A stretch of 64,000 nt of DNA from Erythrophleum ivorense (lineage: Eukaryota > Streptophyta > Magnoliopsida > Fabales > Fabaceae): contig JAIUCV010000011.1 of NCBI GenBank assembly GCA_026724425.1, positions 11,925,501 through 11,989,500 of the forward strand, in the 5' to 3' direction. This document shows positions 1-10,329 of the stretch, in pieces. Position 1 is the stretch's first letter. Each line of letters begins with the position of its first letter. The translations under genes were made by a program, and so were the position numbers. The notes under the pieces are model-generated. The model saw nothing but the letters and a program-made list of their open reading frames with translations, was not told the DNA's origin and did no database searches.

Positions 1-361
1 AATTAAGAACTTTTAAGCCTAGATGCTTTATCTTAAGATTCTTTTGAGATAGGGCAGAGAAATTATGACGATAATTGTATCACTTATAGACCATAACCTT
101 AATATATAGTTAGGTTAAATGCTTTTAGTTATAGACCTATCAATCATAATTGAGGTGTTATCAAGCTTCTATGCCTAAAAAGCCCATATCTTAAACAATG
201 ATATTTCTATAAGCCTGTTCAATTAATATGTGAGACTAACTAACAGAAATTATTAACATATCAAAGTATCAACAATAGATATTCATATATAGAAATAATA
301 AACTATGAATATCAAAGTGTCAATTGACAAGTATATATGCCATATACCAGTTGAATAGCAA

Positions 362-1310
362 TTCACTTCTCTAAATTCCTTCATGTCCTAGATCATGTCC
401 TCCATTAGAATTACAATTTTTGAATTTTTTTAATCAAATAGCATAGCTTTCCAGCAATTCAAAGAGACTCTGAGATGCCAATTATCAGAAGTACTTTCCT
501 TCCTTTGCTTATTAACTTATTAAATATGAATGTAAATTTATTAGGTTAATCAGGAAATGTCTTCATATGTAAAAGAGCAATTTCCTTACCATTAAGTATT
601 TATTCTGACCCTCCAAGAAATTTTGAAATAGTGTTGCTGAACATTCTTGCTATATTTGAATTATGAACATCACTAGAGAATCCTCTAAAAAAAGCACCTC
701 TAATCTAACAACCTACGATTTAGGTTGATTCACCTTGCAAGTGTTATATAATTTGTAATATAGAGTGGGATTTAAAGTCTCACATCTGGTAAGAAAGATG
801 TTATTTAGAGGTATGTAAAGGTAAGCCTCCAAAATAATATATATAGATATATTATATTAATAATATATATATATATATATATATTAAAAGATTTGGACTT
901 GGCCTTGAACTTTGAACATCTAAAAGAAATAAAGTCTAACAATTTTAATTTAATTATTTTAATTGATTGTTAAAAGAGAATAGGTATATCAATTAATAGA
1001 GAATAGATATATCTATTAATGAAATAAATAGATATGACTACTAAAAAATGATTGTTTAGAGTCTATAAATATTTTTCTTCCAAACCAGAAGTGCACTTCT
1101 TTTGAGTGTTTCTTTGAAGGCTTTATTGTATCTTAAAAGAACATTGTCTGTAAATCCCTATACACAAGCAATCATTCTTTAAAAATAGTAAATGTGCACA
1201 CCTTAAAGTCTATTTTTGATTTTCTATTCCTATTATTTTTCTAATAGCAAGTTGCACATGCTTATAGAGGAATCATTTTGGAATCTAGATCAAATAAGTT
1301 CATACATGTA
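362..1310 (-). pseudogene. Broken copy A of the 125-codon unknown gene, split by a solo LTR
   Basis: On the minus strand, 1247-1310 plus 362-741 align with the intact frame at 46611-46988 and with copy C at 51290-51600. Shared landmarks are the start region (…DLDSKMIPL), the stretch before a lysine/glutamate-rich end, and the 3' flank, which also matches copy C down to about 270. Several in-frame stops and indels make it non-coding. The two parts are separated by exactly one insertion (742-1246). The homology stops near 1310, where pararetrovirus-like sequence begins. Function is unknown because the parent frame is not recognised. Confidence 0.6.
742..1246 (+). mobile_element. Solo LTR (505 bp) with 5-bp target duplication GCAAG
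   Basis: It starts TGTTATATAATTTG and ends CTAATA, with GCAAG directly on both sides (737-741 and 1247-1251). Copies B (46935 area) and C (51545 area) of the same host sequence carry the uninterrupted site, so both boundaries are read by comparison. A TATA-like TCTATAAAT lies at about 1062-1070. The size and internal look fit a Ty1-copia LTR, but no coding region survives to prove the family. The 3' end is TA rather than the usual CA, probably by mutation. A (TA)n run occupies about 855-884. Confidence 0.75.
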
Positions 1311-3010
1311 AGCAAATTAGGTAAAGAATTATTTACCAAAGGATGATTTTTTGCAAAAAGATTAAATATCTGATTGTTAAATGTATATATCTTAGACCAT
1401 TTAAAGAAATATAAATCTTTAACTCTTTCTATCATTTCATACCATTCCTTTCTAATTTCTATTTGTTCTTCTTCAAAAAAGGTTAAGAAAAACCATTCTC
1501 TTTCCTTTTCATGTGTCTTTGACATAAATTCTTTTCTTAATAAATAAATATTTATTTGATAATTATCTCTTCTTGTGACTCTTAATTGGATGTTATGGCT
1601 TGATAATTTGAAGGGTAAAATTTTCTATTTATTTCTGACTATGTATCTAAATTATTTGAGCTTTTTGGCTTATATATTGATTTTGGAATTTTGGCTTTAA
1701 AATCAACTCCCTATAATTTATATCCTATACTTGAGTTGTCTATAGAACTTCTTGTTTCTGTAAAAGTTATTGCTTTTCTAGTGTCTAGACTAGAATAGGA
1801 TAGTGACCTATTAGACATTATAATAAGTACGTCTCTTTTTTATGTTTGAGTTATCTCTTCCATTTCTAGTCTTTTCAGAGGGGTTAGTTGTGCTAATTTT
1901 GGAAATTTTTAGTTTGTTGGAAATTCTATTTGTTCATGCTTTAATATTTTTTGTATTAAAACTATAGTTTTGGAAGGATCTTCTAATTCTATCAACGTAG
2001 TTTCTTCTTTAGGTGATTTCTTTACAGATTTAAAATTATGTGTTTTTGTTATCTTGAATATCATTCTATATTGTAACAAATCAATCCTTTTTTCCCAAGT
2101 TACATCAGATCCTACTTCTAAGACTAATGTGTTTTCTAGTATTTATATCTTTTATCTTAACTACATAGTTTGGAAAACAATCAAAATAGACTAGTCTGCT
2201 ATGTAAGTTTGTTTGTATCACTCATATTATGGAATCTTTAAATATTGTTTGTCTTTTATCTCTTAACAAAGATTGTTTTATTTAAACCTTGTCTAAAATT
2301 TGGCTTTATGGCTACTTGGATCATTTCTAAATGCATCCAATTATATTTTTGTTTATATTTATCTATGGTTTGTTTAGGTATCATGAATATAGCTTGTCTA
2401 TTTTGAAAAATACTTATTTCTTTTTCTATAGCTTGAGTTGTATAAGAAAAATCAAAAGATGTTTTTCTATATATCTATTCTATCTTAAAGGTAGGCATAG
2501 ACTAGTTTTAAAGTTATTCCTATAAATTATGTAGTGTTTTCACTTTCATTTATAACCTGTTCATCTTTTATTTCTTTGGTTTCTTTGCTTTCTAATCTAC
2601 TGTGTTCCCCTATATTTGACTGTAAGCTATAATTCTTTTCACTTAAACTCCTATAACTTTTATTGCTATCTAAACCTATTATTTTTCTAAATCAACTCAT
2701 TATATCATAGCTGTCTTTCTAACTCTTTTATAGGTCTTTTCTATCATAGGCTTGACAAGAACACCAGGCTAAACCAACAGACTTACACTTACTATTGGGG
2801 CCACTTTTCAGGCTTACCAACGTTTCCACCAAGATAGAGAATAATAGAGTTAAATTTAGAAAATGGATATAATACAACTATATCAGTTTATTAAAACAAC
2901 TAGGTTTTGATACAATAAAAACAAAGAATCACTTGAATTAAAAGAATTTGCCTAAAACATGAGTTATATAGAGAGACATGACTGAAATGTATTGTATAAA
3001 AAAGACCTAG
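1311..3010 (-). pseudogene. Endogenous caulimovirus-like pararetrovirus fragment, minus arm
   Basis: Read on the minus strand this is a decayed fragment of a plant pararetrovirus. In order it has an upstream region (about 3010-2800) with a primer-binding-site-like stretch at 2903-2914, then movement-protein-like sequence (about 2530-2100) and a downstream charged frame (1525-1311). The movement-protein call rests on scattered family-like motifs in shifting frames, for example IKPNFRQGLN and a later LVYFDCFPNY. Stops and frameshifts are frequent and no reverse transcriptase is present, so this is a fossil. It abuts gene copy A at about 1310. The closest group is probably the florendovirus/petuvirus-like endogenous elements, which is inference from motif style. 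Confidence 0.65.
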
Positions 3011-3310
3011 TTATTTTGTCTATTCATAATAATTGTCTTTGAAACATACATTTGTTACCTTAAGCTCTTCAAAATACTTCTTGCTGAAGTTTTTAAAAAG
3101 CTCTTTAGTTATATTTCAATAAGTGCATTTCAGTCATATCTCTCCATATAACTCTTGTTTTAGCTATACCCTTTCTATTCAAGCAGTCCTTTGTCTTTAT
3201 GGTATCATAACCTAGTTGTTTTTATAAATTGATATAGTTGTATTGTATTTATTTTCTAAATTCAAATATGTTATTCTTTGTCTTGGTGTAAATGTTGGTA
3301 AGCCTAAAAG
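2818..3310. repeat. Inverted repeat formed by two head-to-head pararetrovirus arms
   Basis: 2818-2984 is closely similar to the reverse complement of 3127-3310, with about 140 bp of less similar DNA between. Both arms contain the same upstream region: a TATA-like stretch, a primer-binding-site-like stretch and the lead-in to the movement-protein region. The two fragments therefore point away from each other. Confidence 0.75.
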
Positions 3311-3321
3311 GTAGTCCCAAC
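3127..3321 (+). pseudogene. Pararetrovirus fragment, plus arm, part 1 (promoter-like and PBS region)
   Basis: This is the plus-strand counterpart of 2800-2984. It has a TATA-like CATATAACTC near 3152 and TGGTATCATAACC at 3200-3212, whose first eight bases match the plant initiator-methionine tRNA primer site (TGGTATCAGAGC). It continues after the inserted LTR at 7364. It has no coding capacity of its own. Confidence 0.6.
3200..3212 (+). promoter_or_regulatory. Degenerate tRNA-Met primer-binding site
   Basis: TGGTATCATAACC resembles the 12-base site complementary to initiator tRNA-Met that plant pararetroviruses and many LTR elements use to start reverse transcription. Its place upstream of the movement-protein-like region fits caulimovirus gene order. 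The minus arm has a more mutated equivalent. Confidence 0.5.
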
Positions 3322-6300
3322 TATAACATCTGGTCCCTCCATAAACGTGAGAAACGCGATGTACGGTTTCTCCATAAACGTCAGAAATGAGCCAAATATA
3401 AAAGGAAGTTCTCGAAATAAAAGGAATTAGGGCCAACTAAAATTATGATAAAATTTTAAATAATGAAAAATGAGAATTTGAGCCTTGATTTGTCCATAAA
3501 TCAGGGTCGGATTGATTTGAAAAATTTGTCGAAGAAAGTAGGGGCATTTTGTAATTTTTGAAAAATTTTGAAAACTCACAGGAGGACTTCTTAAATGAAA
3601 AATTTGAGTTTTCCCGAGTTCTCAGAGGCCCTGAATACCATGCGAATCCCTAGAACAGTTGAAACTCTTCCGGTGAGCGATTTCGGCTGTCAGATGATCG
3701 AAACTTTGACTGAATGGTTTGAAATGGTTTCAGATCCTTTTTGAGTGATTCCAAAGGCAATTCTTATGATTAAGAGCCTAAGAAATATGAAGGAAAATAC
3801 GGATTTCAAAAAGGAATTGATATGAGCCTAAAATGAGAAAGCCAAGAAAAGGAATTAAAATGTAAAAAATAAAAAGTTGCATAAAGTGATTTTTAGCTTA
3901 TTCTTCTTATCTACATTCCAGCAGCTCCTCATTCCATGATTTGTTTCTGTCCCAAAAATAGAGGAGGAAGCCAGCTCTCTTAGACGCACAAGGAGAGGAG
4001 ATTTTGAAGAGAGAAAAAGCAAGGAAAAGGTAAAAAAATTTATGAAAATTCAAGGTTTTTCTCTTGCAAGTTGCTCTTCCTTCTTCTCCTCTTTATTTCC
4101 ATGGATTTGATGATGTTTTTGGGTCTATATGGAGGGCAGAACAGAGGTAGAAAATTCGGATTTGGATAGGAGAGCTAGAAGAAAAGGGAAAGCATTCGAT
4201 GAAAGCTTGAAATCAAGGTAAAAATCTTAGTCTCCATGCTTCACTTCTCTTAGCGTTCTTGTGTGCAATTTGTCCTCCCTATAACCAGCCAAGGGGAGAG
4301 TGTTTTTGGGCAGAACCAAGAATGAATCATATAAATTAGGCTATGGGAACTTGGATTATGCCAAGAAATTGCAAGAAAAACCAATGAAATCTAAGTTGAA
4401 AAAGTGTAGTGTATTTGAAGGGATTGTAAAAACTGATTTAATCTATGAATTTTTTTGGCCATTTAAATGTTCCATTGAGCTCCTAAGACCTCTAAGAAGC
4501 TTCCCAAGTGGCTCTCCTATCAAGGAAAAATTGGAAACCCCTTGAACCCCAAATGCTTATATAATGTCGGCCTAGGACAGATGGAGGGGTTAGAGAGTGT
4601 TTTAATTTATTCTAGCCTTAGTTTGGGACTTCATATGATGGTAGAAGGTGGGAGGAACCCTTGAGAAAAATTTAGAAGCCATAGATAGTGAGATGGAGGT
4701 GTAGGCTCCATAATATAGCATAATGAAACAACTCCTAGCTAGACTTCTTAAAATAATTGTGTGATGACTCCAAGGGATCTAAATGGAGTCAAGAATCATA
4801 GATTAAAGGAGAGGAGGGAGCCAAGATCATGAATTTTAGTAGTTGCTTCATTAAGTGCCTTATGGAAGTATAATGGAGCTATAAACTAAAGTAGCATCAT
4901 GTAAAGTGTGTATAATGCCAAGGCTTGTTCCCATGAGTAATTCATATTTCTTTTGGTGTGTTTAGGCTAAGAGAAATGATCTCCACCTTCTTGGGTGTGT
5001 GAGGTCAAGGGAAAGGACTCAAGGCTTAAGGAAAAAGTGTGTAATTGCTTCCAAGGTAGCTCTCTTCACCTTCTTTTATGCATGGATGTGTTTAGCTTGT
5101 GTTAGAACGTGTGTATGTGTATTTTCAAGCTATAAAAAGTATGCTAGCATGCCTTTATGTGCCATGATTCTTGATGCCATGTTATATTTCCAAATGATTA
5201 CATGATATTTGTTTGAGTTTGCTTGAGTGTGGAAAGGCCAATAACTCTTCACTATGGTGAGGATGAATTAAGAACCATTAAACTTGGTTGAGACAAAGTA
5301 AAGAGTCTCTCAAAAGCAAAGTAGGCTCCCAAAAGTATGGTTGAGTCTAGAGCTCTTAAAGAATGGGTGAGTCAAGTCTAAAATCTATGAGGAGAAGTGT
5401 GAGGCTAATCCAAATACTTGGTAAACTCTTGAATGTCTTGTATGATGTGTTCACATGCCAAGCTTACTTTTAAAATATCCATGATTTCCATTTTCCTTCA
5501 TGCATGCATTTGTAAAGCTTGCTTTGCACATATTATGTATGATTGAATAGGAGATGAGCTATTGAGATTCTTTGAATTTAATCCCCTCCTATCCAATATC
5601 TTAACATGCTAGGTGGACTAAGTAGCTATGGCAATGGGGGCCAACAACTATAAAGAAGGGAAATTGACAAGCATATGCCTAGCTTTATCAATTTTGAAAC
5701 CATAATTATGTTTCTTGATATATATGATGTTGTAAATGGTCTATGACCCTTGAGACATGTGTAACTATGATATTATGTGATGTTTAAATGTATGGATATG
5801 ATGTATAAGCTTTGGAGTACAATTTGAGTATATAATGCCCAAGTATGCAATAGAAAAGTTTCATGTAAATGTGCATAAGTATGGGTTGAATGGCCAAAAT
5901 AAGATGCATAAGGTTTGGGACCATTTGGGTAGCTCATACAAGTCTTAAATATACTTTTAGACTTGCCCAAAAGGTGCCAACACCAAGGGAAATTCATTTC
6001 GCAAGTTTGGTACCCCATATGGAGCCAAATTTGATCATAATAGAACCCTATATCACTTTTTAGCCAAATGAGTTAGTCTTGATCTGAAATTTGGCATGTA
6101 ATTAGGTCTCATTGAGAGATTTTTGAAAAGCTAAAGATCATAAATTTTAGAGGCCTACAAAATATTTGATACTTTTTTGAAGTTGGCAAAAATTATGTTT
6201 CTGGTTTGGTACACTATTCATTTGGTTCGAAATTAAACTCTGTCACCCGAGGCTCAAATGATGTCTAATTGCTATGAAATTTTATACAAAGAAACTAAAC

Positions 6301-7363
6301 AATCACAGTGACTCGTGCCAACTAGAAGCACCTCATTTGGAGGTCTAGAGAGGGAGATATGGGGCCTATTTGAAATTGTTTTTGTTTTAATGTTTTCAAA
6401 ACATATGTTTTCAAGAATAAGTTTTTAAGAACAAAAAAATTAAAAAATCTGTTTGAATCATTATTTTGAAAAGTAATTATTTTCTATTTTTTACCTGATT
6501 CTGTAGAACAAAAATTACAGAACACTTAAAGTGTTCTGAGTTTTTTGTTTTTGAAAATAAAATTTTATTTTTTTGTTTTACAAAACACTTCATTAAAAAC
6601 ACATTATCAAACAGATTTTTTTATTTTTTTGTTCTTGAAAACAAAAAAATTGTTCTGTAGAATCAAATCAAACAAGGCCATGAATTTTTGAAGTTTCTGT
6701 CCAGTATCAGTAAATTTGCCTGACCATAAGTACTATTCCATTAAATTATGAGGTCTGGGCTTGGTGAACTAATCTGGAGATATTTTGTCTCTCTATTTAA
6801 TATCTACAGATTTTTAGATTAGTATCATTTTTATGGATTGGATTTTTGTGAAATTAATTGGACATTTTCAAAGTTCTCTGTAGAATTCTGTAACAGTTCC
6901 AAAATTCAGTCGGGCCTTTGGACCATTTTGGATGTCAAATGCCCTCTATGATGGATATTATAGTCTGGGTATATTTTTAGTGTAAAGTAGACATCCAAAG
7001 ATTTCCAGAATGACCAAGATTGCATGACTTCAATTTTTCTAAATTTAGTTATGATTTTTCAAAGTTTGGTCAGAAAGTGGAGCAATTCTGGTCGAGAATG
7101 AAGCTCCATATTCCACACTCTATTTTGGTTTCCATGAGTTATAGATATGATTTTGTGATGCAAATGACTTGTTTTGATGTAATTAAATACGAGGATATAT
7201 AGTATGAGCTCACAGGGTCCACGTAACACTAATTGTAAATTTTTAAATATAACGCAATGCGAAGAAATCCATGATTTTCATCCCCTTTTTCATATATTCT
7301 TGTGGAATTGATAAAATAAAGCTTATGAATAACATGAAATGAGCTAAAATTTATGGTGTTACA
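3322..7363 (+). mobile_element. Large solo LTR (about 4.0 kb), gypsy type
   Basis: It begins TATAACATCTGG (a TGTAACATC start with one G-to-A change) and ends GGTGTTACA. Flanks CCAAC (3317-3321) and CTAAT (7364-7368) are each one transition from CCAAT, and the empty site in the minus arm of the flanking pararetrovirus reads CCCCAATAGT. This makes a decayed 5-bp target duplication. The 3' third (about 6060-7363) is similar to 28030-28986 of another LTR in the window. There is no internal coding region: every frame inside is short and unrelated to known proteins. The middle holds a homopolymer-rich stretch (6380-6670) with imperfect inverted repeats. Confidence 0.7.
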
Positions 7364-7980
7364 CTAATAGTGAGTGTAAGTCTGTTAGTTTAGCTTGATG
7401 TTCCTAGCAAGCCTAGGACAAAAAAGATCCAAAAAAGAGTTAGGAAGATAACTATGATATAATGAGTTGGTTTAGGAAAATAATATGTTTAGATAGCAAT
7501 AAAAGTCATAGGAGTTTAAGTTAGAGTTATAGCTTGCAATCAAATAGGGAGAATACAATAGTTTAGGAAGTGAAGAAACCAAGGAAATAGAAGAAGAACA
7601 GGTTATAAATAAAAGTGAAATCACCAGACATAATTTACATGAACAACTTCAAAATTGGTCTATGCCTACCTTTAAGATAGAAGAGATATATAAGAAAACA
7701 TCTTTTGATTTTTCTTATATAACTTAAACTATAATAAGTATTTCTCAAAATAAACAAGCCATATTCATGATACTCAAACAAACCATAGATAAATATTGAG
7801 AAAAATATAACTAGATGCATTGTTCAATTACAAAAGATACAGCAACAAAATAATTATTCAACTCAAATATTATAGACTATAAGTCAACAATTAACAAGAA
7901 TAGAAAATAGAATAGAAGATAAAGAAAAGAGAATAAAAAATGGACTAAAATCCAACATTTCTTCTATATCATAATTATAT
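7364..7980 (+). pseudogene. Pararetrovirus fragment, plus arm, part 2
   Basis: Directly after the LTR the sequence resumes as the inverted counterpart of about 2800 down to 2330, including the region before and within the movement-protein-like stretch. The similarity stops near 7818, just where the best conserved movement-protein motif should follow. It jumps instead to a charged, glutamine- and lysine-rich stretch (7825-7940) that could belong further downstream in the viral reading frame. So this arm carries an internal deletion relative to the minus arm. Multiple stops make it non-functional. Confidence 0.6.
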
Positions 7981-8197
7981 TTAATATATATATCTATATA
8001 TTAAATATTTATATATAAATATATATAATATTATTTATTTTTTAATATAAAATATTAAAATATAATTAATAATAATAAACTTATAATTTATGATTTTATT
8101 GATAAGGTTATATTTTTAACTATAATTCAATTCTCTTTAACTTATTTGTAATAAAACATATTTTTTAATTTTATTAAAAATATTATATAAAAAGATA
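7981..8197. other. AT-rich spacer
   Basis: Nearly pure A/T with no gene signal. Its 8020-8085 part resembles 49915-49970 in the same orientation, so it may be a shared repeat rather than simple drift. Confidence 0.4.
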
Positions 8198-8761
8198 GTT
8201 TCAACTTAGTTAAAATATTGGATTAACTTAGTCCAGTAACAAGTTCTTTATCTACTGCATAAATAATATAACATATTATAGAGGGAAAAACTTGTAATCC
8301 TATCCATTATTCTAAATAATATAATACATTATTACTAGCTTAAGCCTCCTTATTTATTTTTAGCCATATCCCAAGCATCTACATCTTTCAAGTTTTTTTT
8401 TTTAAAGTAAAAAATGAGATTTCATTTTTTTATAAAAACTTTAAAGGCTAAAATTATAATTTTTTATAGTAAAAATATTAATTTCAATAAATATTGGTTA
8501 TCATTTTTATTATTGTTATTTATTTATTTATTGTAAAAAATTATATATTTAGACTTTCAATTTTTTATAGTAAAAAATAATTTTTTACCATAAAAAATCT
8601 GATTTTTATTTTACAAAAATTTAAAAGATGTTGGTGCTCAGGTTATGGTTAAAAATAAACAACAAAGCTTACTCTAATAATAATTTGTTGTATTATTTAT
8701 CCAATAGAATAAAGAACTTGTTACTAGACTAACTTATCTATTATCCTAACTTTGTTGAAAC
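8198..8761. mobile_element. Foldback / MITE-like element with long terminal inverted repeats
   Basis: The outer ends GTTTCAACTTAGTTAAAATA (8198-8217) and the reverse complement of 8742-8761 match with few differences. The similarity continues inward for roughly 190 bp on each side, through the shared block CAGTAACAAGTTCTTTAT (left) versus TAGTAACAAGTTCTTTAT (right, reversed) to the poly-T / AAAATTT region around 8395 and 8620. The whole 564-bp element can fold into a long imperfect hairpin. No transposase is present. The flanks do not show a clear target duplication, so the superfamily (Mutator or hAT-like) is open. Confidence 0.65.
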
Positions 8762-8842
8762 AATTTTTTTTGGGTATACAATTCTTAATAAGACTAAACA
8801 ATATATTTTTTAATATTCTTGTTTAAAATATAATTATTGTTA

Positions 8843-10329
8843 CCTCACCATTAGGAAGTGGTGCCCAAATTTTGATCCAAACTCTATTAGAATCGACTCA
8901 GTGGTGGCTTAGGTGAGAATGCTAAATCTAACCATCAAATATTATGATTCATAAATTTTGCCTTACATGGGAAATAAGTTCGGTAAAATTGTTAAATGGA
9001 TTTCAACACATCTTTAAAGGTTTGAGGTAAATGTGTACAATTTGTGTTGAGCTAAATCTTAAAAAACCCTTGCTTCCAAGTTTTAAATTGAAGGGGAGAT
9101 GCTACAACATCGAATACAAAGGTCTTCACTTTTTGTGTCTCAACTACAGTAAATTTGGCCACTATGCTAAAGGTTGCAAGGAAAGGAAATTGGCTCAGGA
9201 AGTTGTTGTTGAAGTCTTACTAGACAACCACCTTGAGGTGAATGGTCTTGACCAACCAACACTTCTTAGCTATAGAACAAGACCATGGATGGTGGTCCAA
9301 AAATCTTGAAGAATCTGCAGAAGTAAGGATAAGGTAGTCATTGATACAGTGCTTAAAAAGATGGGATCAAGATTTGATTCTCTAGCTAATCATCCTAAAG
9401 AGAGTTAACTTTGGATAACAGATATATTGTCATTGATTTTAAAGAGAACAATATGCCAAGTGTTTAGTCACATAGAGTTAATACTAATGGTTTTAAAAGA
9501 AAGCCTAACTTGGGCTAAACTTCAAATGGCTTTAACATAGGCAATTTTGAGAAGACCCATAAAAAACAAGCCTATGTTACATCTAAAACATGACCCATAA
9601 CCTAAATAGAAAGATTGCTTCATCCACTGGGTTGGGTAAGGAAAATAGGCAGAAGTCAATTGAAACTCATCATGATACCATTTTTTAGAAAATCTAGAAT
9701 TTGAAGCAAAACATTCCTATTGGTATTGGTTCAAATAAGCCTATTATCTTGGAGAAGGCCAATGATTTGTGAAGCCCAAATTGTGGTCATGACAAACCAC
9801 CCAAACCACCCAAGATACATCAAGAAGATTCCTACATGGAGGTCCAACATGACATCATTTGCACCTAAACTAAGATGCCCACTCATGTTAAGAAGACCCC
9901 TTATCATGATTGATAGTGGTACTGAAGCCATGTAGATGTTTTAATTCTCTCCTATTTTCTTTTCATAAATAACATTCTTATTTAGAATGTTCATAGGGCT
10001 AGAAGTAATTAAAGGAGATATGTGATAACTCTGTATATTTGTGCTTTGATCAAAACCTACACCAATGGAAAGCATGCTCACTCATAACTGGCTAAACTTG
10101 GATATGATGGCTTTTGTTTAGTACCTAGTGTTGGCCTTTTTAGAGTTCTTTGTGTTGCTTGGAAGAAGTATGAACTCACTATTCATGTTGAACAGTATTG
10201 TAATCATCTGGTCTATTTGTTTGTTGAGAATAATAAGGGGAAGAGTTTTTTCTTTTCTGTTGCCTATGCAATCCCTCATTCTAATCATAAGAATATTATG
10301 TGGTAAAACCTTTCTAGCATTGTAGATGA
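8843..10329 (+). pseudogene. LINE copy 1, part 1: ORF1 (DUF4283 / zinc knuckle) and start of endonuclease
   Basis: This is an L1-type non-LTR retrotransposon, 5' truncated near 8843 within the DUF4283 region of ORF1. Protein fragments include WVRMPN-like and KLKGRCY, then a CCHC-type knuckle at about 9137-9180 (CLNYSKFGHYAKGC) that has lost one cysteine. ORF2 starts around 9990; the endonuclease is readable from 10095 (VLCVAWKKYELTIHVEQY, VAYAIPHSNHKNIMW). Many stops interrupt both frames. The matching region of copy 2 is 60640-62050. The element continues at 13042 after an inserted LTR. Confidence 0.8.

Noticed and set aside
2331..2525. Plus-strand 64-codon hydrophobic frame, with a matching one at 7635-7820 on the minus strand
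   Set aside because: Both are antisense shadows of the same movement-protein-like segment in the two inverted arms.
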